Shown: positions 1 to 6,900 of the stretch, in pieces
How positions within the stretch are numbered: position 1 is the first letter of the stretch
Layout: every line of letters starts with the position of its first letter
Assembly (NCBI GenBank): GCA_947444055.1
Contig: CANEYR010000028.1
Location: 1-46,244, forward strand
DNA length: 46,244 nt
Direction: 5' to 3'
DNA from: Planctomycetota bacterium
GTDB taxonomy: Bacteria > Planctomycetota > UBA1135 > UBA2386
The notes under the pieces: generated by a model
What the model saw: only the letters and a program-made list of their open reading frames with translations
Told to the model about the DNA's origin: nothing
Databases searched by the model: none
Translations under genes and position numbers: made by a program

Positions 1-567
1 CAGAAACCGCAGGGTCAGGGCACTGATCGCCGACAGTCGCATGGCATCGATCAGGCCCTCGTCGAGCTGCGACAAGTCCAACAGATGAAATGGCAAGCGC
101 ATCTGCAGTGGGCGTAGGAAGGTCGCGACGCCGACCTCACAGCCGCGCAAGTCGACCAGCTCGTGCGGGATGCGCTTCGCCTGCCACGCTCGGTCGCCGT
201 GGTACAGCACAAACGGCAACACCGCCGGCAACGACTTGGCCGCCGGATGCTCCACCAACCATTGGTCGACCACGCGCACCACGTAGCGCGCCATCTGCCA
301 GGACGTGAAGTGGTCGTCGTGCGACTTGTGCTCGAAGACCGTGTAGAGCAAGACGGTCGCCTCGCCCATACGCACTTCAAACAGCATGTCGGTGCGTCGG
401 CCTTGCAGCGCTTCATCAACGAACGAGCCTTCGACGCGACGCAGTGTCGACCAGTCGATCGCCGCCGCCATCGCGGGCGGCAAGCACGCCCGCAGCAGCT
501 CCGCCATCTGCTCCGGTTCGCCGAAGATGTAGCGAACCAAGGCATCGTGAGATCGGATGAGAACCAT
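1..567 (-). CDS. Rpn-family recombination-promoting nuclease / Transposase_31-like protein (partial, 3' end off window)
   Basis: The minus strand is open from an ATG at 567 to the window edge, giving 189 codons without a stop. The protein begins MVLIRSHDALVRYIFGEP, the usual opening of the Rpn/YhgA-like family (PF04754, PD-(D/E)XK nuclease fold). Further in are RRTDMLFEVR, which carries the conserved acidic residue, then LLYTVFEHKSHDDHFTSWQM and LPFVLYHGD, all typical of the family. Family members are DNA endonucleases that promote RecA-independent recombination; that is family knowledge and was not tested here. The in-frame stop just upstream of the start (TGA at 585-583) makes the ATG at 567 the only good start. 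The gene lies directly downstream of the decayed DUF5615 gene, in the accessory island. The C-terminus is not visible, so intactness is unknown. Confidence 0.85.
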   Translation of the reverse strand, partial: MVLIRSHDALVRYIFGEPEQMAELLRACLPPAMAAAIDWSTLRRVEGSFVDEALQGRRTDMLFEVRMGEATVLLYTVFEHKSHDDHFTSWQMARYVVRVVDQWLVEHPAAKSLPAVLPFVLYHGDRAWQAKRIPHELVDLRGCEVGVATFLRPLQMRLPFHLLDLSQLDEGLIDAMRLSAISALTLRFL

Positions 568-584
568 GCGCAGTGCAATGGGTC

Positions 585-809
585 ATCTCGATGTCGATCG
601 GTGGCACTTCACTCGCCAATCTTCTGCAGGCGTGGCGTGCACCCGCCTCGGTGGTGCCGTCCCCGATAGACCCGCGCGGCAAGGAAGATCGCGCCGTCCT
701 TCGCGCGCTGCAGGGCCGAGATACCGCAGAGACTGTGCGTCCACCGAGAACTGCGTTGCCAGCCGTTGCGCAAGTTGGGGAGACACTGCGCGTCGCTCCA
801 GAACTTCAC
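585..809 (-). pseudogene. decayed DUF5615 (PIN-like) toxin gene, frameshifted
   Basis: The reading frame opens with GTG at 809, overlapping the DUF433 stop by GTGA, and encodes MKFWSDAQ, the usual start of DUF5615 proteins. The family sequence then jumps frame. A second frame reads SPQLAQRLATQFSVDAQSL, and a return to the first frame gives LQRAKDGAIFLAARVYRG. The normal continuation (a DxDF acidic motif and a C-terminal GNTSN-like motif) is not present in any frame; only a weak trace in a third frame can be made out. At least two frameshifts and loss of the C-terminal half make a functional PIN-like protein unlikely. DUF433/DUF5615 pairs usually behave as type II toxin-antitoxin-like modules, so the toxin half seems dead here. 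Sequencing error cannot be excluded as the cause of one of the shifts. Confidence 0.7.
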
Positions 810-1030
810 GCGGCCAGCACCGGATGGTCGAGCCGACGCCGCGCGTAGACCAAAGCGGCAGGAATGTCTTGGGGCTCGAGGTCTGGTAGTTCGGCCAACA
901 CCTGCTGCTGGTCAAGGCCGGAGGCCAGCAGATCCAGGACGTCGATCACGCGAATGCGCAGCCCCCGGATGCAGGCTCGGCCACCGCACTGTTCGGGATC
1001 GATGGTGATCCGTTCGAGATGCTTGTTCAT
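806..1030 (-). CDS. DUF433 domain protein (antitoxin-like)
   Basis: This is a 74-residue protein starting MNKHLERITIDPEQCGGRAC and continuing GLRIRVIDVLDLLASG and LPDLEPQDIPAALVYARRRL. This is the standard DUF433 (PF04255) pattern, with the ITIDP and CGGRACIRGLRI signatures and a predicted winged/HTH-like fold. The frame is open further upstream to 1273, but that extension has no family similarity, so the ATG at 1030 is preferred. DUF433 proteins are nearly always encoded directly before a DUF5615 gene, as here (GTGA overlap at 806-809). The DUF5615 partner is broken, so this gene may persist as an orphan antitoxin or DNA-binding regulator. The 244 bases between 1031 and 1274 show no convincing gene. 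Confidence 0.88.
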   Translation of the reverse strand: MNKHLERITIDPEQCGGRACIRGLRIRVIDVLDLLASGLDQQQVLAELPDLEPQDIPAALVYARRRLDHPVLAA

Positions 1031-1274
1031 TTCGTCAGCGTACAAGCGGGTGCTGTGTGTGCTGCATTCGAGGCCGATGGCGACGTGAGCATGTGCTCTG
1101 TCGAGTCCAACCGGCTGTTCATTGCACGCCGCGGATTCGTCGATGACGCCGCGGGCGCTAGAAGTCGCCCGCATCTGAGGCTTCCCACCCCGCTGTAATG
1201 GCCTCAGGCCAGCGATCTCCGCTACTTCCTTGCCCAAGGCCAGCATCACCGCGCCAGCACACGCTTGCCGCACC

Positions 1275-1487
1275 TCACTGCTTCCAGGCCATCGCGAGCT
1301 TTCTGCCTGAAGCTGCGCAGTCGCGCAGGTAGAGGTTGATCAGCGTCTGGTACGGCATCGCAGCATCGACGGCGAGCTGCTTGAAGTAATCGACAGTGAT
1401 TTGATCGAGTCGAATGGTCACCTGCCGCTTGATGCGCTTCGCGTACGGATTGCGGCGGGCTCCAGAAAAGTCGTACTGCTTTCTCAT
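1275..1487 (-). CDS. brnA: BrnA family antitoxin
   Basis: This 70-residue protein begins MRKQYDFSGARRNPYAKRIK, followed by RQVTIRLDQITVDYFKQLAV and MPYQTLINLYLRDC. The YDFS...RNPY motif and the ribbon-helix-helix segment (RQVTIRLD, then two helices) define the BrnA antitoxin family (PF14384). BrnA dimers bind and neutralise BrnT and repress the operon. The start ATG at 1487 overlaps the brnT stop by ATGA, giving the standard brnT-brnA order with translational coupling. The length fits the family. The C-terminus (RKLAMAWKQ) looks intact. Confidence 0.92.
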   Translation of the reverse strand: MRKQYDFSGARRNPYAKRIKRQVTIRLDQITVDYFKQLAVDAAMPYQTLINLYLRDCAASGRKLAMAWKQ

Positions 1488-1780
1488 CGGTCGATTCGGT
1501 CGAGGTATTGGCGTTGCTCTGAACGGGTTGCTCGTCGCGCGGAGATGACGCGGATCGTGCGGCCGTCGTCGCGCAGAGTATGCACAACGACCAGGAGACG
1601 AGTCTTGGCACTGAGTCCGAGCAGGATGCCGCGATCCTCGTCGAGGGAGTGATCGGGATCGTCCTGCAACAAGGCGTTGTCGTCGGCGAAGACCGTCTCC
1701 GCCTCCTCGAACGAAACGCCGTGCTTGCGCAGGTTTGCTTTGGCCTTGTTCTGGTCCCAAGCGAACCGCACATCGTCCAT
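1484..1780 (-). CDS. brnT: BrnT family ribonuclease toxin
   Basis: This is a 98-residue protein with the BrnT (PF04365) signatures in order: FAWDQNKAKANLRKHGVSFE, EEAETVFADDNA, a DDPDHS segment, RGILLGLSAKTRLLVVVHT and RTIRVISARRAT. BrnT toxins have a RelE-like fold and cleave RNA in the cell. The ISARRAT segment corresponds to the conserved C-terminal arginine region. It is the first gene of the pair and is preceded by an operator-like repeat at 1789-1809. Both genes are full length, so in contrast to the neighbouring DUF433/DUF5615 pair this module is probably functional. Confidence 0.93.
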   Translation of the reverse strand: MDDVRFAWDQNKAKANLRKHGVSFEEAETVFADDNALLQDDPDHSLDEDRGILLGLSAKTRLLVVVHTLRDDGRTIRVISARRATRSEQRQYLDRIDR

Positions 1781-1788
1781 GAATCGAT

Positions 1789-1809
1789 CGTAACTACAGC
1801 GTAGCTACA
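1789..1809 (-). promoter_or_regulatory. operator-like tandem repeat upstream of brnT
   Basis: On the minus strand two copies of TGTAGNTACG stand side by side with one base between them (1800-1809 and 1789-1798). Each copy holds a near-palindromic GTAGYTAC core. They lie 9-29 bases upstream of the brnT ATG, where a ribbon-helix-helix antitoxin such as BrnA would be expected to bind. TACGAT in the proximal copy could serve as a -10 element. Autoregulation is known for the family; binding to this particular site is inferred. Confidence 0.5.
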
Positions 1810-2037
1810 CCGGAAGAGGCCCGCGATCCGCTGGCTGGAAAACCTCGCGATGCCGACCGGCGCCAGGGTCTTGTCGTCGGCACAGCACACGCGCGAAGCG
1901 GAACGCCCCGAGCCTTCGCACCGCATCCGCCAGCACTACCAGCCCGGGGCTTCCTCAATCGCTTCGTTCGTGGCGCCAGAACGCGCACACCGCGACACCG
2001 GTCCACGGCCTGGTCTTGCCACCGCGCCGGGCAAGAG

Positions 2038-2171
2038 CTTGCGAGCAGGGCTGGGCGGAAGCCCAGGTTGTTGTTGGCGTTGCCCGGGTCGTTCGCGTTC
2101 CGGTTCGCCGACCGGCAGTTCGCCGGCTCGTTGTTCCAGCTGCCGCCCCGGTTCACGCGCTGCGAGCCGCT
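2038..2171 (-). repeat. DGR template repeat (TR)
   Basis: This 134-bp segment lies 37 bases beyond the stop of the reverse transcriptase gene and matches VR (3934-4067) at a constant offset of 1896 bases. I find 19 mismatches by hand, all at T on the plus strand (A on the coding strand), out of 30 such positions; none of the other 104 positions differs. The mismatches are at 2071, 2072, 2075, 2081, 2089, 2092, 2093, 2098, 2099, 2105, 2119, 2131, 2132, 2134, 2135, 2141, 2152, 2153 and 2161. In the coding frame TR is rich in AAC codons (for example SWNNEPANCRSANRNAND), as is typical of DGR templates. The 2038-2070 end is identical in both copies. Homology stops abruptly at 2037 and by about 2172. 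Confidence 0.96.
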
Positions 2172-2208
2172 TGGCAGTGCACCGCAGCCCTTGCGGGCTG
2201 CGCGCAGG

Positions 2209-3222
2209 CTACCCAACCAGCACCCCATCCGCAGCCAGTCGCTGCAGCACATGCTCGCGGAAGCCGCGCGAGGCCACCTGCCCTGCGTGCGCGACCATCG
2301 CTTCGCTGCGGCGGGCGAACGCCGCCTCGTCGATCGTCCCCATCGCGAAGGCCCGGCACAGCCGCCGCATGCCGATCGCCCAACGTCGTTTTCTGCTGCC
2401 GCTCATGACGACGTGGCTCGGCCGAACGCGCGTGCCGAGGAAGTCGAACCCGTGCCCGACATCACGCACCAGCGGCGGCTTCAGTTCGACCAGCAACTGC
2501 TCGCGCAGCCACACCGACACCACCGCGAGCCATTCCCGACACGCGGCCCGACTGGCGCCAAACAGCAGCATGTCGTCCATGTAGCGCACGTAGCCATGAC
2601 ACTTCAGTTCGCCCTTGGCGAAGTGGTCGAAGGCGCCGAGGTACACATTCGCGAAGTGTTGGCTGGTCAGCGTGCCGATCGGCAGGCCCTTGCCCGGCTC
2701 GACCTCGTAGCTGCGCACGATGCGTTCGCACAGGGCGAGCAGCGCCTGGTCCTTCCACAGCCGCGCCAACTGCGCGAGCAAGCGTTCGTGGTCGATCGCG
2801 TCGAAGTAGTGGCGCACGTCGAGCTGCAGCACGAACGGCCACTGCCGCGCGTACTGCTGCGCCTGCGCGATCGCGGCGTGGGTGCCACGGCCGACACGAC
2901 AGGCATACGTGTGGTCGATCAGGTAGCGATCGAGCCGCGGCCCGCACACATTCATCATCGCGTGGTGCAGCACGCGCTCTTCGAAGCGCGGCGCGAAGAT
3001 GCGGCGCGGCTTCGGGTCGCGGATCTCGAAGCTGGTGAACCTGCCGACTTCGATGCTGCCGTCCTCGATGGCCTTCGCCATGCGCGCAAGGTTGGTGTCG
3101 AGGTCTTGCTGGAACGCGACCACGTCCTTCGCTGCCCGTCGGCTCTTGCTCGCCTTCCAGAACGCGCGCTGCAGGTTGTCGCGCTCGACGATGCGCGGCA
3201 GCAGGTTGCCTTCGCGCTTCAC
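2209..3222 (-). CDS. DGR reverse transcriptase
   Basis: This is a 337-residue protein with GTG start at 3222, overlapping the upstream HRDC gene stop (GTGA). The RT motifs are in order: RRIFAPRFEERVLHHAMMN near residues 73-91, QLDVRHYFD (first catalytic Asp at 135), GLPIGTLTSQHFANVYL at 179-195, YVRYMDD at 211-217 with catalytic Asp216 and Asp217, and FLGTRV at 261-266. The GLPIGxxTSQ form of motif 4, the absence of maturase or endonuclease domains, the short length, and a TR immediately downstream identify a DGR RT rather than a group II intron or retron RT. It should make mutagenic cDNA from the TR transcript, with errors at adenines. Co-transcription with the target and HRDC genes is likely from orientation and overlap. 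Confidence 0.95.
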   Translation of the reverse strand: MKREGNLLPRIVERDNLQRAFWKASKSRRAAKDVVAFQQDLDTNLARMAKAIEDGSIEVGRFTSFEIRDPKPRRIFAPRFEERVLHHAMMNVCGPRLDRYLIDHTYACRVGRGTHAAIAQAQQYARQWPFVLQLDVRHYFDAIDHERLLAQLARLWKDQALLALCERIVRSYEVEPGKGLPIGTLTSQHFANVYLGAFDHFAKGELKCHGYVRYMDDMLLFGASRAACREWLAVVSVWLREQLLVELKPPLVRDVGHGFDFLGTRVRPSHVVMSGSRKRRWAIGMRRLCRAFAMGTIDEAAFARRSEAMVAHAGQVASRGFREHVLQRLAADGVLVG

Positions 3223-3749
3223 GGCGTCGTCGTCGCGAACGGGGCCTCGGTCGAGGTCGGGATCGACGCCACAAGCTCGGCGGGCGGGAACGTCAGCAGC
3301 ACTTCGAGCAGGCGTTCGCCGTAGCGGGTGCTCTTGCCGACACCGACGCCTTCGATCTCCTGCAATGCGGTCTTGGTCTGTGGCCGCTTCTGCGCGACGG
3401 CGGCGAGCTGCTCGTTGGTGAACACGGCGAACACCGGGATGCCCTCCTGCTCGCTGATGGCCTTGCGCTCGTCGCGCAGCTTGCTGAACACGGCGAAGTC
3501 GGCGGGGGACAGCGTCTCCCTATAGTCGATGCGCGGGCGCTGGAAGTCGCCGCCGCCTTGCCTGCCGCCGCTGGTCGTAGGCACGCCATTCTCGACGTAC
3601 TCGACGCACAGGCACCAGACGGGGCGATCGTTCACGGTGACGAGCTTGCGGTCGATGCTGACGGTGCGGTGGGTGCGAGTGAAGCGGTTGATGTCGTTCT
3701 CGACGTCGCCGGGGTCGAGAGCTTGGACGGCGAAGAACTTGATGGGCAT
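3219..3749 (-). CDS. HRDC-domain DGR accessory protein
   Basis: This is a 176-residue protein from ATG 3749. The N-terminal 75 residues (MPIKFFAVQALDPGDVENDI onward) form an alpha/beta region I do not recognise in other families; in DGR accessory proteins this part often precedes HRDC. Residues about 85-155 (FAVFSKLRDERKAISEQEGI, PVFAVFTNEQLAAVAQKRP, LQEIEGVGVGKSTRYGERLL) form a clear HRDC helical domain of the type found in RecQ helicases and RNase D, which binds nucleic acid. HRDC proteins are a known alternative to Avd in DGRs, where they sit next to the RT, as here. It probably helps RT bind TR RNA or guide cDNA synthesis; this role is inferred from context. Confidence 0.88.
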   Translation of the reverse strand: MPIKFFAVQALDPGDVENDINRFTRTHRTVSIDRKLVTVNDRPVWCLCVEYVENGVPTTSGGRQGGGDFQRPRIDYRETLSPADFAVFSKLRDERKAISEQEGIPVFAVFTNEQLAAVAQKRPQTKTALQEIEGVGVGKSTRYGERLLEVLLTFPPAELVASIPTSTEAPFATTTP

Positions 3750-3833
3750 GGTCGATCATACGTTTTCACAAAAATACGGCGTGTACTCCACGCGCATCTG
3801 TAGTTCCCGCCCGCCATCGCGCCGCCGTCTGGC

Positions 3834-3870
3834 CGCAGGCCGCGCAGCTCCGCTGCTTCTCCGGCCTGCG
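3834..3870 (-). other. hairpin downstream of VR
   Basis: A perfect 9-bp inverted repeat (3834-3842 with 3862-3870, arm CGCAGGCCG) encloses 19 bases that themselves can form a 4-bp GCAG/CTGC stem. It lies 47 bases past the kinase stop and 63 bases past the end of VR. No T-tract follows, so a simple intrinsic terminator is unlikely. In the Bordetella phage DGR a hairpin just past VR stimulates homing; a similar role is possible, though the spacing here is longer. Confidence 0.5.
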
Positions 3871-3917
3871 CCCAGCCGTCGCCGCGCTGTCGGTCTCGGA
3901 CAACTGACTGGCTTGCT

Positions 3918-6900
3918 TCACTTGCTTGAAGACCTTGCGAGCAGGGCTGGGCGGAAGCCCAGGTTGACGTAGGCGTAGCCCGGGACGAACGCGAACCGGT
4001 ACGCCGACCGGCAGCTCGCCGGCTCGCAGAGCCAGCAGCCGCCCCGGAACACGCGCAGCGAGCCGCTGAGACAGAGCGGATCCGTGACGGCACCCGCGTA
4101 GGTGTTCGTCACCACCTTTCCATCGGTGTAGTCGGCATAGTCCGCGCACCACTCCCACACGTTGCCGTGCATGTCGTAGAGCCCGAACGCATTGGGCTTC
4201 TTGGTGCGCACCGGATCCGCTGAGTTGCCCTTCTCAACCTCCTTGCCAAACACCGCGAACTCCGCCAAGCGATTCTCCTCGTCGCCATAACAGAACGCCG
4301 ATGTCGACCCGCCTCGGCACGCGTACTCCCACTCGGCCTCACTCGGCAGCCCATAGCGACACCCATCTGGCAGGCGGCCCGCGGCGCGTTCCATCTCCGT
4401 CAGCTTGTCGCAGAACGCCACCGCTTCGTTCCAGTCGACAGTCGTCGCCGGATAGCGATCGCCCACCTTCTCGTAGTCACTGCCCCAGTTCTTCGCCCCC
4501 ATCACCGCCTTCCACTGCGCCTGCGTGACCTCGGTCTCGCCGATCCAGTAGCCCTTGGTGATCGTGACCTGATGCGGCGTCTCATCGCCGGTGTTCCCCG
4601 GCGTGCCCATCGTGAATGGCTTCGGATCGATCCGGATCATCGTCAAGCCAATGCTGGTCTCGATCTTGGCCCCGAACGTCGGCGCCGCCGTCAACACCCG
4701 CAGCAACGGCTTGCTCGCAATGCCCACCGCGTCGGTCGCCACCACCGTGACCCGCGTCGTCGCCAACAACGTGCTCCCACTCGCCGCCGTCGCGACCGCC
4801 ACCTTCGCCGTCCACACCGACCCACGCAGCGTCGCCACCTGGCCATTCACCGTCACCCCCGCCACACCCCCCTCATCTTGCACCGTCCCCGCAACCTCGA
4901 CCTCGCCAGCCTGCACCGGCTTGCTCGCATCCGGCGACGTCCACTCCACCACCGGCGCCACCGTATCGCGCCGCACCACCACCTTGGCCGTGCTGCGATT
5001 GCCGAGCGCATCCTTCGCCTCGACCTCAATCGCAAACGATTGGTCGCTACCCAGCGCGAACGGCACCGCGAACGCACCATCCGCAGCCGCCGTCACCACC
5101 TTGCCGTCGACCTTCAGCTCCCCGCCTTGCAGGTCCTTCACCGTGCCAGCGATCGACACCTGGTTGTCCTTCGTCACCTTCGGCAACACCGCCAACGTCA
5201 GCCCAGGCGCCACCGCATCGACCACGATCGAACGCTTCTCCATCACCGTGCGCCCCACCGCGTCCCGCACCACCACCACGATCTCCTGCCGACCATCCCC
5301 CATCGTCAGATCCAACGCAAACCGATCGCCGTCGACCTTCGCCGCCTGCCCGTTCACCATGACGGTGCACACCGACGCATCGGTCACCTTGCCGCCGACC
5401 GCCACCCGCGCACCGCACGGCACGTTGGCCAACGGCTGTTGCAACACCAGCACCGGATCGACCGTATCGACGACGACCTTGCACGCCGCCGACAGCATTG
5501 CCTTCACCCCATTGCCGTCCTCGCCTTCGATCCAGATCTGCCACGCACCATCCGCGGCGAACTGACAAGGGCCAGACCACGCACCACTGATGACCGACGC
5601 GTCCTGACTCTGCTCCGGGAACGTCGTCCGCACGGTGTTGCCTGGCAGCAACGCGAACCGCACCGCTCGCAGATTCTTGCTCTCGGCGCTGCCTTCCAGC
5701 AGCAACTGCCGTGAACTCAGCAGCGCCCCATCCATTGGCGTCGTGATCGCGAGTCCGGCCACGAGCCGCGCCGCTAACTTGCCGCGAAGTTCTTCGTGCC
5801 GCAGCAGCACCACCCGATCGCCGGGCTTCAGCGCCGCAGCACGCGTGCACAACATGAAGGCGCGGTCGAGGTCGCTGTCGCCGAGTTCCTTGACCCTCTG
5901 CGACAGCGCGGCCGCAAGTGGATCCTTGACGTCAAGCAGCGAACCGTCGAGCCGCAGCGCGTCCTCGAACGCCGCGATCGCCGCGTCGAGCTGCCCCTTC
6001 TGCGGCAGCAGTTGCTTGCCACGTTCGTAGGCCGCGCGTGCATCCGCCTTCGTGTCGCCAGTGGGTGCGGGTGAGGAAGGCTTCTCCTTCTCTGGGGTCG
6101 CCGTCGGCTGCGGCTTGCCTTCATTGCGGCGCGCCTCGTCATCGGTCTTGCGCGTCAGGTCCTCGCTCGTGAACCACCCCGCCGCATACCCGATCCCCAG
6201 CAACCCAAGCAGCAGCACCCCCAGCACCAACACCATCGGCGAACGCGCCGCCGCCCGCGCACTCGGAATCGTCTGCCCTTCCGACCTCGGCGCGAACCCA
6301 CCCGCTGGCTCCGCCGTCGTCGCCTGCCCCGTCATCGTCTCGACCGCAGCCCGGATGCGCAGCAAGGTCTGCCGCGGCGGCGGCGTCACCACGCCCGCGC
6401 GCAGGATGCCAGAGCCCGTCTCCGGATCGAACAGCACTTCCTCTTCGTCGATCTGCAGCTTGCGCAGTTCCTTCAGCAACGCCCGCGCGTCGGTAAACCG
6501 CTCATTGGGGTCGCGACGCACGCAGCGCTCAAACAGCGCATGCACGGCGGGCTTGAGGTCCGGCCGCTCCGTGCGCAGATCCGGATGGTCTTCATTCTGA
6601 ATGTGCTGCGAGATCTCGTTCAGGTAGTCGAGATCCGGCTGGCCCTTGCGTTGACCCGGCCAGCTCGCGCGGCCCGTCACCAAGTAGAAGAACGTCGCCC
6701 CAAGCGCCCAGATGTCCGCGGCTGCATCGACGTCCGTCGACTTCCACTGCTCGGGCGGCATGTACTGCGGCGTGCCCATGATGCGCGACGCCGGGGCCGA
6801 CATCGACATCGACAGGCTGCGCCCGTCGACGTTGCCGCTCGACTTGGCGAGACCGAGGTCCGCCAGTTTCACGCGCCCCTCCAGCGACACCATGATGTTG

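Noticed and set aside
51..578. Minus-strand 175-codon frame and plus-strand frames in the first 700 bases
   Set aside because: Out of frame with the Rpn-like protein, which is the only frame with family similarity here.
1031..1274. Possible integron attC site or small gene between DUF433 and brnA
   Set aside because: No matching core sites or long imperfect palindrome, and no frame with a start, ribosome site and similarity.
1794..2252. Minus-strand open frame that reads through TR as a protein
   Set aside because: It is open only because TR is a copy of coding sequence; flanking residues have no similarity, and TR acts as an RNA template.
1850..3324. Plus-strand open frames across TR and the RT gene
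   Set aside because: Antisense to the RT with Arg-rich composition; the minus strand has clear RT motifs.
3750..3780. Possible promoter TATGAT just upstream of the HRDC gene
   Set aside because: A short AT-rich patch with one -10-like hexamer but no acceptable -35; it was not listed as a feature.
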